This document shows, piece by piece, positions 4,570 to 10,504 of a DNA stretch of 10,504 nucleotides. The notes below the pieces were generated by a model. It was not told the origin of the DNA, did not search any database, and saw only the letters and a list, made by a program, of their open reading frames with translations. The position numbers and the translations under genes were made by a program. Each line of letters starts with the position of its first letter. Within the stretch, counting starts at the first letter, position 1. The stretch comes from an uncultured Eubacteriales bacterium (GTDB lineage: Bacteria; Bacillota; Clostridia; Christensenellales; CAG-138), in NCBI GenBank assembly GCA_900542615.1, contig UQOG01000069.1:1-10504 (forward strand). Direction: 5' to 3'.

Positions 4570-5670
4570 CTAGCCTGGCGGCATAAGCCCCTGGGTCAGG
4601 GCCCAGAGGACGGCCAGGCCGGGGCCCAGGAGGGCGTCGTTGAAGCCATAGCCGGGGGTGTGGAGGCCGGGCTGACTTTCCCCGGCGCCCAGGCCCAGAT
4701 AAAAGCCCGGGAAGGCCCGCAGGAAATGGCCGAAATCCTCCGACCAACGCATGGGAGCGTCCAGGAACCGGGGGGATAAGCCGGCCTGTTTCAGGATGGC
4801 GGCCCCGGCGTCCACCAAGGGGGCATGGTTGGTGGTATCCGGGAAAACGTCCCGGTCCTCCAGGGAGCGGGACATACCCTGGGGCAGCCGGGCGGTCAGC
4901 CAGGCGGCCATGGCCTGCACCAGGGCGGCGATGTCCTGCTGCCGGTCCGCCCGCAGGGTCAGGGCCAGGCTGCCCGCCCCTGGGGACACACCGAAGTTAC
5001 ATCCGCCGGCCTGGAAGCCCACAGGGGTATAACGCAACAGCCCCTTTGGCGCCACCTGGCGGCACAGATCCGGCAGGGCGCCCAGGAGGCCGGCCAGCAG
5101 GGGGATGGGGTTGCAGCCCTCCTCCGGATAGGCGGCGTGGGCCTGTTTGCCCCGCAGCCGGAGCAATAAACCCTGGGAAGCGCAGGCAAACACCCCTTGG
5201 CGTAGCAAAGGTTGGCCCAGGGGATAGCCAGGGATGTTATGGAACCCTACGATGGCCTGCACCCGCTCTTTGGCCAGAAGGGCCTGGGCCATAGGGGCGG
5301 CCCCTTGGCCGGTTTCCTCGGCAGGTTGGAACAGCAGCAATACGCTTTTGCCCAGCCGCTGGCCTTCCAATAATAGACCCAGGCCCGCCAGCAGGGCGCT
5401 GTGGCCGTCGTGGCCGCAGCCGTGATAGGGGCCGTTGGGGCCGGGGATGGCGTCCATGTCCCCCCGGAAGGCGATGCAGGGGCCCTGGGGCTCCCGATGG
5501 GCAGCCACCAGGCCGCCAGATAGGTCGTAGACCTCCAGGCTGGTATGCCGGGCCAAGAATTCCCGCAGCAGCCGGCGGGTCTCCGCCTCCTGGCCGGAAA
5601 GCTCCCCGTGTTGGCCCAGGGCCTGCCGCAGCTCCATCAAAGGGGGAAGGAGGGCTTGCAGGGCGCTCAT
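4570..5670 (-). CDS. M20 (M20D-type) amidohydrolase / metallopeptidase
   Basis: 366-residue zinc-type amidohydrolase related to hippurate/N-acyl-amino acid hydrolases. Visible motifs are FRGDMDAIP (68-76), HGCGHDGHSA (83-92, ligands C85 and H87), PAEETGQGA (116-124) with the catalytic/metal Glu pair, the HN segment at 144-145, and a C-terminal LHTPGYGFND with the last His. The Cys-His-Glu-Glu-His set is that of the M20D group. It cleaves an amide bond in the cytosol; the substrate is unknown. ATG 5670 overlaps the MOSC gene's TGA (ATGA), with GGAG 8 bases upstream, so translation is probably coupled. A longer in-frame start at 5760 would run through the MOSC gene and is rejected. It is the last gene of the molybdenum cofactor operon, an unusual partner. 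Confidence 0.88.
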   Translation of the reverse strand: MSALQALLPPLMELRQALGQHGELSGQEAETRRLLREFLARHTSLEVYDLSGGLVAAHREPQGPCIAFRGDMDAIPGPNGPYHGCGHDGHSALLAGLGLLLEGQRLGKSVLLLFQPAEETGQGAAPMAQALLAKERVQAIVGFHNIPGYPLGQPLLRQGVFACASQGLLLRLRGKQAHAAYPEEGCNPIPLLAGLLGALPDLCRQVAPKGLLRYTPVGFQAGGCNFGVSPGAGSLALTLRADRQQDIAALVQAMAAWLTARLPQGMSRSLEDRDVFPDTTNHAPLVDAGAAILKQAGLSPRFLDAPMRWSEDFGHFLRAFPGFYLGLGAGESQPGLHTPGYGFNDALLGPGLAVLWALTQGLMPPG

Positions 5671-6107
5671 GAAGCCGGCTCCACGGCGATGGGGTCCCCG
5701 GGGCGGATGTCCCCGTCCTCCAGCACCTTTACGAAGATCCCCTCCGTGGGCATGATGCACATGCCCACCTGCTTATAGATCTGGCAATGCTGGTGGCATT
5801 CCTTGCCGATCTGGGTCACCTCCGCCAGGCAATCCCCGATCCGGAGCCGGGTCCCCACCGGCAGGGTGTGCAATTCGATGCCGCTGGTGGTGATGTTTTC
5901 CGCAAATTTCCCCGGGGTCAGGTCGCTTACCCCCAGGGCCGTCATTTTGTCGATGCTCTCCTGGGCCAGCAGGCTGATCTGCCGGTGCCAGTTGCCCGCA
6001 TGGGCGTCTCCCACTAGGCCGTGATCCACGGTGGCATGGCCCAGGGGCACGGGATATTTAAAGGTACCTTTGTGTTGGCTGATGTTGACGGCGACTACCT
6101 TTGCCAT
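5667..6107 (-). CDS. MOSC-domain protein
   Basis: 146-residue single MOSC domain (residues about 8-140), the fold of the C-terminal part of molybdenum cofactor sulfurase and of YiiM/YuaD proteins. Visible hallmarks are HGLVGDAHAGNWHRQISLL (29-47), GKFAENITTSGIEL (66-79) and the cysteine segment IGKECHQHCQIY (100-111; C104, C108). MOSC cysteines can carry sulfur or bind the cofactor, so a role in sulfur delivery to, or handling of, molybdopterin is plausible. Single-domain MOSC proteins are common in clostridial molybdopterin operons. The ribosome binding site GGAGG (6122-6118) lies just before the ATG and inside the end of the moaA region. moaA ends 6 bases upstream, and the amidohydrolase overlaps downstream by 4 bases. 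Confidence 0.9.
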   Translation of the reverse strand: MAKVVAVNISQHKGTFKYPVPLGHATVDHGLVGDAHAGNWHRQISLLAQESIDKMTALGVSDLTPGKFAENITTSGIELHTLPVGTRLRIGDCLAEVTQIGKECHQHCQIYKQVGMCIMPTEGIFVKVLEDGDIRPGDPIAVEPAS

Positions 6108-6113
6108 GGGTGC

Positions 6114-7058
6114 TTATCCTCCGATCTTATTCATGGTGCGCTTGGTTTCGCTGCCCCCCTCCTCCATGTGGTGGCGCAGGGGCTTTTGCAGGATGCCCGC
6201 CTCCATGGCGGCCCGGCGCTCCGCCGGCCCCAGGCCCCGCAAGGGGATCTCCTGATCGGAATGCAGGCAGGGCTTAAGCATCCCGTCCGCCGTGACCCGG
6301 ATCCGGTTGCAGCTGCCGCAAAACCGGTGGCTCAAGGGGCGGATCAAACCCACCGTTCCCGCATAGCCCGGCATTTGGAACCGCTCCGCTACCCCTTGGC
6401 TGGGAAGGGGCACAAGGCCCGGGCAGGCCTCCAGCACCCGTTCCCCGGGGATAAACCGGGCCTTGGGCCAATGGGCGCATTCCCCCAGAGGCATCAGCTC
6501 GATGAAGCGGACCGCATAGGGCTTGTACCGGGTCAGCTCCACCAGGGCGGGGATCTCATCCTCGTTGACGCCTCCCATGAGCACGGCGTTGATCTTCAGC
6601 TTGGTAAACCCCGCCGCCTCCGCCGCGTGGATACCGTCCAGGGCGTCCTGCAATTGGCCCCAGCGGGTGAGCATCCGGTATTTGTCCGGGTCCAGGGTGT
6701 CCAGGCTGATATTCAGGCGGGATACCCCCGCCGCACGTAGAGGGACGGCATAGTCCACCAGGCCCCGGCCATTGGTGGTAATGCACAGCTCCTGTAGGCC
6801 GGGCAGGGCGCCGATGCCCTGGCAGATCTCCAGGATGCCCCTGCGCACCAGGGGCTCGCCCCCGGTGATGCGGATCTTGCGGATGCCCAGCTCCACTGCG
6901 GTTTTGGCGATATCGATGCATTCCTCCACCCGGAGGATGTTGCTATGGGGCAGGTGGGGCACCCCGGCCTCGGGCATACAGTAGATGCACCGCAGGTCGC
7001 ACAGGTCCGTAACCGACAGCCTGAGATAGTCGATGGCCCGGCCATGGGCATCTAGCAT
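6114..7058 (-). CDS. moaA: GTP 3',8-cyclase MoaA
   Basis: Radical SAM enzyme that rearranges GTP to 3',8-cyclo-7,8-dihydro-GTP, the first step of molybdenum cofactor synthesis. The 314-residue product has the N-terminal cluster motif C20-X3-C24-X2-C27 (TDLCDLRCIYC) and the radical SAM GGEPLVR motif. Its C-terminal cluster motif is C247-X2-C250-X13-C264 (FCGSCNR...KPCLHS). It ends in the Gly-Gly tail needed for the cyclization reaction with MoaC. All key residues are present and the length is normal. The start ATG 7058 has an AAGGAGAA-type site at the end of moaC. It is third in the operon after mogA and moaC. Confidence 0.97.
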   Translation of the reverse strand: MLDAHGRAIDYLRLSVTDLCDLRCIYCMPEAGVPHLPHSNILRVEECIDIAKTAVELGIRKIRITGGEPLVRRGILEICQGIGALPGLQELCITTNGRGLVDYAVPLRAAGVSRLNISLDTLDPDKYRMLTRWGQLQDALDGIHAAEAAGFTKLKINAVLMGGVNEDEIPALVELTRYKPYAVRFIELMPLGECAHWPKARFIPGERVLEACPGLVPLPSQGVAERFQMPGYAGTVGLIRPLSHRFCGSCNRIRVTADGMLKPCLHSDQEIPLRGLGPAERRAAMEAGILQKPLRHHMEEGGSETKRTMNKIGG

Positions 7059-7062
7059 AGGC

Positions 7063-7548
7063 TTATTCTCCTTCCTTTGGGCGGACGAAATCGCCGCTTT
7101 TGCCGCCGCTTTTTTCCAGCAGCAGGATGGGCCCGATCACCATGGCCCGGTCCACCGCCTTGCACATGTCGTATACGGTCAATGCCGCGATGGAGCAGGC
7201 GGTCAAGGCCTCCATCTCCACCCCGGTATGATAGGTGCAGCGCACCTCCGCCTGGATGCGAAGCTGCTCCGTCCCCTGGGGCTGGATGTCCACCCGCACC
7301 TGGTCGATGGGCAGGGGGTGGCACATGGGGATCAGGGCATGGGTCTGTTTGGCCCCCATGATCCCGGCGATGCGGGCGCAGGCCAATACGTCCCCCTTGG
7401 GCATGGTCCCGGAACAAATCATGGAAAGGGTCTTGGGCTGCATGGTGACCATGGCCTGGGCCAAGGCCCGGCGTTTGGTATTGGGCTTGTCCCCCACGTC
7501 CACCATCCTGGCCCGGCCCCGTTCATCCACATGGGTAAGGGTTTCCAT
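7063..7548 (-). CDS. moaC: Cyclic pyranopterin monophosphate synthase MoaC
   Basis: The enzyme converts MoaA's 3',8-cyclo-7,8-dihydro-GTP into cyclic pyranopterin monophosphate. The 161-residue product carries all family blocks: MVDVGDKPNTKRRA (15-28), MCHPLP (75-80), YHTGVEMEALTA (106-117), VYDMCKAVDRAM (125-136) with catalytic D127 and K130, and LLEKSGGKSGDF (143-154). The ribosome binding site AAGGAGG (7561-7555) is six bases from the ATG and overlaps the mogA stop, so expression is coupled. moaA starts 4 bases after its stop. Complete and apparently functional. Confidence 0.97.
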   Translation of the reverse strand: METLTHVDERGRARMVDVGDKPNTKRRALAQAMVTMQPKTLSMICSGTMPKGDVLACARIAGIMGAKQTHALIPMCHPLPIDQVRVDIQPQGTEQLRIQAEVRCTYHTGVEMEALTACSIAALTVYDMCKAVDRAMVIGPILLLEKSGGKSGDFVRPKEGE

Positions 7549-7560
7549 TGCTTGCCTCCT

Positions 7561-8049
7561 TCAGGTGCGGGCGCATTCCCCGCCCTTGCCCCGGAGCATT
7601 TCCACCCCGTGCTCCAGGGGGGGCAGGATCACCTCCAGGCATTCCCGCACCGCTTTGGGGCTGCCCGGCAGGTTGATGATCAGGGTGCCTTTGCGGATGC
7701 CCGCCACCGCCCGGGTCAGCATGGCCCGGTCCGTGACCTGCAGGCTCCGGGCCCGCATGGCCTCGGGAATCCCCGGGGCCAGCCGCTCCACCACGTCCAA
7801 CGTGGCCTCCGGGGTCACGTCCCGGGGGGAGAAGCCCGTGCCGCCGGTGGTGAAGAGCACGTCCGCCTGGTCCTGGTCGCAGATTTCGGCCATGGCCGCA
7901 GCCAGAAGGGCCCGCTCATCCGCCAGCACCGCATAGGAGGTCACCGTGGCAAACTCCTGGCACAGCTCCCGGATGACCTGGCCGCTCACATCCACCCGTT
8001 CGCCCCGGGCCCCCTTATCGCTGGCGGTAATGATGGCAATTCGATACAT
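7561..8049 (-). CDS. mogA: Molybdopterin adenylyltransferase MogA/MoaB family
   Basis: 162-residue trimeric-type protein that adenylates molybdopterin before molybdenum insertion by MoeA. Visible motifs are IAIITASDKGARGER (4-18), TTGGTG (67-72), SPRDVTPEAT (74-83) of the molybdopterin-binding site, and LIINLPGSPKAVRE near the C-terminus. MogA and MoaB cannot be separated firmly by eye; adenylation is the expected role. ATG 8049 begins the conserved core, with AGGAGG (8067-8062) 12 bases upstream, slightly long. The longer in-frame start at 8199 begins inside the promoter and is rejected. It is the first gene of the operon; moaC starts 12 bases downstream. Confidence 0.92.
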   Translation of the reverse strand: MYRIAIITASDKGARGERVDVSGQVIRELCQEFATVTSYAVLADERALLAAAMAEICDQDQADVLFTTGGTGFSPRDVTPEATLDVVERLAPGIPEAMRARSLQVTDRAMLTRAVAGIRKGTLIINLPGSPKAVRECLEVILPPLEHGVEMLRGKGGECART

Positions 8050-8090
8050 AGGCGCGCATTTCCTCCTAAGATGGGTATGGTAAATAGGAA

Positions 8091-8171
8091 CCCGGACTTC
8101 GCCCTGGGGCGCGGGCCGGGAAAAGCAACGAATCAAACCAGCGCATACGGAAGCGATCCCGAAAGGGATCG
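8091..8171 (-). promoter_or_regulatory. Structured 5' leader of the molybdenum cofactor operon
   Basis: Two stems lie in the roughly 130-nt leader before mogA. One is a perfect hairpin, CGATCCC/GGGATCG with a 4-base loop (8154-8171), starting about ten bases into the transcript. The other is a nested stem at 8091-8120 (CCCGG/CCGGG outside, CGCC/GGCG inside). No terminator T-run follows the second. I could not recognise the conserved core of the known Moco (RF01055) riboswitch, so only the structure is claimed. Confidence 0.4.
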
Positions 8172-8187
8172 GAAAGGAACCAGTTAC

Positions 8188-8199
8188 ATTATAGCACAT
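8188..8199 (-). promoter_or_regulatory. Extended -10 promoter of the molybdenum cofactor operon
   Basis: The minus strand reads ATGTGCTATAAT (8199-8188), a TGn extended -10 with a perfect TATAAT. No clear -35 is seen at 16-18 bases, where the sequence is C-rich, so an activator may be involved. Transcription would start near 8181. Confidence 0.65.
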
Positions 8200-8280
8200 T
8201 CCCGAAAAAAAGGGGATGGTATCTATAATGCCCCCTGCACAACCAACCTACGCAAGGCAAAGGGGCGGTAAGCAGGCCAT

Positions 8281-8309
8281 TTGACAGGGGCCCGTCCCCA
8301 TGATACCAT
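8281..8309 (+). promoter_or_regulatory. Putative sigma-A promoter of larBC
   Basis: TTGACA (8281-8286) matches the -35 consensus perfectly. TACCAT (8304-8309), 17 bases on, is a four-of-six -10. The spacer contains GGGG-N5-CCCC (8287-8299), a possible operator. Transcription would start near 8316. Confidence 0.6.
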
Positions 8310-8320
8310 GAAGAAAAACC

Positions 8321-8335
8321 GCCTGCCCGGCAGGC
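8321..8335 (+). promoter_or_regulatory. 5' stem-loop directly before the larB ribosome binding site
   Basis: GCCTGC (8321-8326) and GCAGGC (8330-8335) form a perfect 6-bp stem around CCG. It ends one base before AAGGAG (8337-8342). It would sit at the very 5' end of the larBC mRNA, where it could protect the end or limit ribosome access. Confidence 0.5.
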
Positions 8336-8352
8336 TAAGGAGATGAACCGAC

Positions 8353-9114
8353 ATGGATCAAGGGGAGCTGCTTTCGCTTTTGAAGCGGGTGGAGCGGGGC
8401 GAGGAGCGGGCGGAGGACGCCTACCAGGCACTGCGCCTGTGCCCCTTTGAGGATCTGGGCTACGCCAAGGTGGACCATCACCGGGCCCTGCGCCAGGGGA
8501 TCGGCGAGGTGATCTACGGGGCGGGCAAGACCCAGGAACAGATCCTGGGCATTGCCAAGGCCCTGCTGGAAAAGGGCGCCCAGGATATCCTCATCACCCG
8601 GCTGGCGGCGGAAAAGGCCGCCTTTTTGGAGGGGAAGCTTCCTTTTAATTATTATTCCCTGCCCCAGATCGGGGTGGCGGCTCCCCGGGAAAACCGGCCG
8701 GAGCTGGGCTGCGTGGTGGTGGCTACCGGCGGCACCAGCGATATGCCCGTGGCGGAGGAGGCGGCCCTCACCGCCCAGGTGTTGGGCAGCCGGGTGATCC
8801 GCCTGTACGACGTGGGGGTCGCCGGCCTGCACCGGCTGCTGGCCCAGGGGGATACCCTCCTGAAGGCCCGGGCGGTGGTGGCGGTGGCCGGCATGGAAGG
8901 GGCTTTGGCCAGCGTCATCGGCGGGCTGGTGGATTGCCCCGTGATCGCCGTGCCCACCAGCGTGGGCTATGGGGCCAACTTCGGCGGGCTCAGCGCCCTG
9001 TTATGTATGCTTAATTCCTGCGCCAGCGGGGTGAGCGTGGTGAACATCGACAACGGGTTCGGCGGGGGCTATCTCGCCCATATGATCAACCGATTGGGGG
9101 AACAAACGATATGA
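8353..9114 (+). CDS. larB: Nickel-pincer cofactor biosynthesis protein LarB
   Basis: LarB carboxylates nicotinic acid adenine dinucleotide and hydrolyses its phosphoanhydride, giving pyridinium-3,5-biscarboxylic acid mononucleotide, the first step of nickel-pincer nucleotide synthesis. The 253-residue protein has a family-specific N-terminal region (1-115) and a PurE/AIR-carboxylase-like C-terminal domain. Visible motifs are GGTSDMPVAEEA (126-137), GMEGALASVIGGLV (180-193), PTSVGYGANFGG (201-212) and NSCASGVSVVNIDNGFG (221-237). E182 and C223 appear to match Glu180 and Cys221 of the Lactobacillus enzyme, which forms a cysteinyl-pyridine intermediate. AAGGAG lies 10 bases before the ATG. The TGA overlaps the larC ATG (ATGA), so the two are coupled. 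Confidence 0.95.
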   Translation: MDQGELLSLLKRVERGEERAEDAYQALRLCPFEDLGYAKVDHHRALRQGIGEVIYGAGKTQEQILGIAKALLEKGAQDILITRLAAEKAAFLEGKLPFNYYSLPQIGVAAPRENRPELGCVVVATGGTSDMPVAEEAALTAQVLGSRVIRLYDVGVAGLHRLLAQGDTLLKARAVVAVAGMEGALASVIGGLVDCPVIAVPTSVGYGANFGGLSALLCMLNSCASGVSVVNIDNGFGGGYLAHMINRLGEQTI

Positions 9115-10421
9115 AAACCTTGTACCTGGATTGCCGCATGGGCGCGGCGGGGGATATGCTCATGGGGGCGCTGCTGGATCTGCATCCCGATCCCGACGGC
9201 TTCCTCGCCCGGCTCAACGGCCTGGGTGTGCCCGGCGTAACGGTGGAGACCCAGCAGGTATTGCGCTGCGGCATCACCAGCCGCAAAATGCGGGTGCGGG
9301 TCCATGGCCAGGAAGAGGACGCCCGTCAGGCCCATCCCCATGGGCACGAGCACGCGCATCCCCACGAGCACGAGCATCCTCACGAGCACGACCATGCGCA
9401 TGAGCATCCCCACGAGCACGAGCATGAGCACGAGCATGAGCACGAGCATTCTCACGAGCATCCCCACGACCACAACCACGCGCATCGGGGCCTGGGGGAG
9501 ATCGAGGCGCTGATCCAGGGCTTGGCCATCTCCCCCAAGGTCCGGGCGGATGTGCTGGCGGTATATGGCCGCATCGCCCGGGCGGAGGCCCAGGTGCACG
9601 GCCGGCCGGTGGAGCTGGTGCATTTCCACGAGGTGGGCGCCTTGGACGCGGTGACGGATATCCTGGGGGTATGCCTGCTCATGGAGGAGCTGGGGCCGGA
9701 GCAGGTATTCGCCTCCCCGGTGCGCACGGGCTTTGGCCAGGTGCGTTGCGCCCATGGGATCCTGCCGGTACCCGCGCCGGCCACGGCCCTGCTGCTTCAG
9801 GGAATCCCCGTATTCGCCGGGGAGCTGGCGGGGGAGATGTGCACGCCTACCGGGGCGGCCCTATTGGGACATTTTGTACAGGACTTTATTCCCATGCCTC
9901 CCATGCGCATGGAAAAGGCCGGCTATGGGGCGGGCAGCCGGGAATTTGAGACCGCCAACGTGGTACGGGCCATTCTGGGGGATACGGCGGACCAGGCCCA
10001 GGACCAGGTGGTAGAACTAAGGTGCAACCTGGACGATATGACGGGGGAGGACCTGGCCTTTGCCCAGGAGACCCTTCTGGAGGCCGGGGCCAGGGATGTG
10101 TTCTTCACTCCCATTCAAATGAAAAAAGGCCGGCCGGGCTATATGGTCACCTGCATTTGCGATCCCCAACAGGAAGGGGAGATGGCGGCCCTGCTTCTGC
10201 GCCATACCACTACCCTGGGGGTGCGGGCGACCCGGTGTAGCCGCTATATCCTGCAGCGGGAGACCCAGCTGACGGAAACCCCCTTGGGCCAGGTGGGCCT
10301 GAAGCAGGCCCGGGGCTATGGGGTGGAGAAGCGCAAGTACGAATACGAGGACGTGGCCCGCTTGGCTCGGGAGGCCGGGCTGTCCATGGCCCAGGCCCGC
10401 AGGCGGCTGGAGGAGCGCTAG
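9111..10421 (+). CDS. larC: Nickel insertion protein LarC with extended histidine-rich segment
   Basis: LarC is the CTP-dependent cyclometallase that inserts nickel into the bisthiocarboxylated pyridinium mononucleotide, the last step of the cofactor used by LarA-type racemases. The 436-residue protein starts LYLDCRMGAAGDMLMGAL (4-21) and has VHFHEVGALDAVTDILG in the middle. It ends with the CTP-binding C-terminal domain (CNLDDMTGEDLAFAQE and QMKKGRPGYMVTCIC). It is one uninterrupted frame, unlike the Lactobacillus gene, where larC1 and larC2 are joined by programmed frameshifting. Residues 75-125 alternate His with another residue, 26 histidines in 51 positions, longer than I would expect for the family. 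GGGGG 10-15 bases upstream is a weak ribosome site, consistent with coupling to larB. larE and larA are not in the window. Confidence 0.95.
   Translation: MKTLYLDCRMGAAGDMLMGALLDLHPDPDGFLARLNGLGVPGVTVETQQVLRCGITSRKMRVRVHGQEEDARQAHPHGHEHAHPHEHEHPHEHDHAHEHPHEHEHEHEHEHEHSHEHPHDHNHAHRGLGEIEALIQGLAISPKVRADVLAVYGRIARAEAQVHGRPVELVHFHEVGALDAVTDILGVCLLMEELGPEQVFASPVRTGFGQVRCAHGILPVPAPATALLLQGIPVFAGELAGEMCTPTGAALLGHFVQDFIPMPPMRMEKAGYGAGSREFETANVVRAILGDTADQAQDQVVELRCNLDDMTGEDLAFAQETLLEAGARDVFFTPIQMKKGRPGYMVTCICDPQQEGEMAALLLRHTTTLGVRATRCSRYILQRETQLTETPLGQVGLKQARGYGVEKRKYEYEDVARLAREAGLSMAQARRRLEER
9333..9485 (+). repeat. Six-base-period imperfect tandem repeat encoding the His-rich tract of LarC
   Basis: The unit is close to CACGAG/CATGAG (His-Glu). 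It repeats across 153 bases, with Pro, Ala, Gly, Asp, Ser or Asn codons replacing some Glu codons. The central copies (about 9411-9449) are the most regular, alternating CAC GAG and CAT GAG. This is coding sequence inside larC; changes of six bases keep the frame. Confidence 0.9.
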
Positions 10422-10504
10422 CCCCTTCCGGACTCAGGGCGGCGCTTTGCGGGGCCTCCGGGGGGAGCGGCGGCGGTGGGCTGCGCCCACCCGGCCGGCA
10501 GCCG
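10422..10504. repeat. GC-rich, hairpin-bearing tail after larC
   Basis: No gene is seen before the window edge. GTGGGC (10476-10481), loop TGC and GCCCAC (10485-10490) form a perfect hairpin, extended by one G-C pair. The stretch before it contains GGGGGAGCGGCGGC, similar to the stretch preceding the 2681-2697 hairpin. It may be the start of a second hairpin array. No T-run is present, so a larC terminator is not shown here. Confidence 0.5.

Larger units (their letters stand above)
8050..8352. other. Divergent control region between the mogA operon and larBC
   Basis: These 303 bases hold the promoters and leaders of both operons, described separately. An additional TATAAT at 8224-8229 (plus strand) has no matching -35. 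No coding sequence is supported here. Confidence 0.7.

Noticed and set aside
6021..6740. 239-codon plus-strand frame opposite moaA
   Set aside because: moaA on the other strand carries both iron-sulfur cysteine motifs and the Gly-Gly tail; the frame is a shadow.
8050..8190. Known Moco riboswitch (RF01055)
   Set aside because: Conserved core sequences could not be recognised by eye; only a structured leader is claimed.
7033..8271. 412-codon plus-strand open frame antisense to mogA and moaC
   Set aside because: It lies opposite two complete, motif-bearing genes. Its product is Gly/His/Pro-rich with no recognisable domain, and its length reflects the high GC content.
9333..9485. CRISPR-like or satellite DNA repeat
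   Set aside because: The six-base period keeps the larC frame and codes for His-X; there are no spacers.
9069..9755. 228-codon minus-strand frame with Met-Leu-Val repeats opposite larC
   Set aside because: The apparent hydrophobic repeat is the complement of the His-Glu codon repeat of larC; no ribosome site or family match is seen.

Overview
The window looks like chromosomal DNA of a GC-rich, endospore-forming, anaerobic member of the Clostridia, perhaps an Oscillospiraceae-like lineage. The evidence is a yabP-yabQ-divIC sporulation/division run, strong AGGAGG-type ribosome binding sites, U-tract terminators, and metal-cofactor pathways typical of anaerobes. The taxonomic guess is inference; no rRNA or other marker is present.

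Layout. (1) 1-194, minus: the 5' end of a Rho-type transcription termination factor, followed by a 411-nt AT-rich divergent intergenic region (195-605) with a likely promoter for rho. (2) 606-2525, plus: yabP, yabQ, divIC and a Ppx/GppA phosphatase, with an intrinsic terminator between divIC and ppx. (3) 2526-3019: almost 500 nt without a gene, packed with consecutive hairpins, some of them terminators. (4) 3020-3403, minus: a short DtxR/MntR-family metalloregulator with its own promoter and an inverted repeat over it. (5) 3610-4501, plus: a small MGMT-family protein and a two-CBS-domain protein with an unusual secretion-like N-terminal extension, closed by a bidirectional terminator. (6) 4570-8049, minus: a tight five-gene molybdenum cofactor operon in transcription order mogA, moaC, moaA, a MOSC-domain gene and an M20D amidohydrolase. 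(7) 8050-8352: divergent promoters and 5' stem-loops. (8) 8353-10421, plus: larB and larC, for the nickel-pincer nucleotide cofactor, with a 26-histidine stretch in LarC. (9) 10422-10504: a GC-rich hairpin-bearing tail resembling region 3.

How the genes work together. MoaA and MoaC convert GTP to cyclic pyranopterin monophosphate, and MogA adenylates molybdopterin before metal insertion. The MOSC protein may handle sulfur on the finished cofactor. LarB and LarC carry out the first and last steps of nickel-pincer cofactor synthesis; LarE (sulfur transfer) and a LarA-type enzyme are not in the window. Two organometallic cofactor pathways therefore diverge from one 303-nt intergenic region, with a metalloregulator about 5 kb away. 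No phage genes, transposase, CRISPR array, tRNA or rRNA was seen. The least explained parts are the hairpin array, the CBS protein's N-terminus, the histidine tract and the coupled amidohydrolase.
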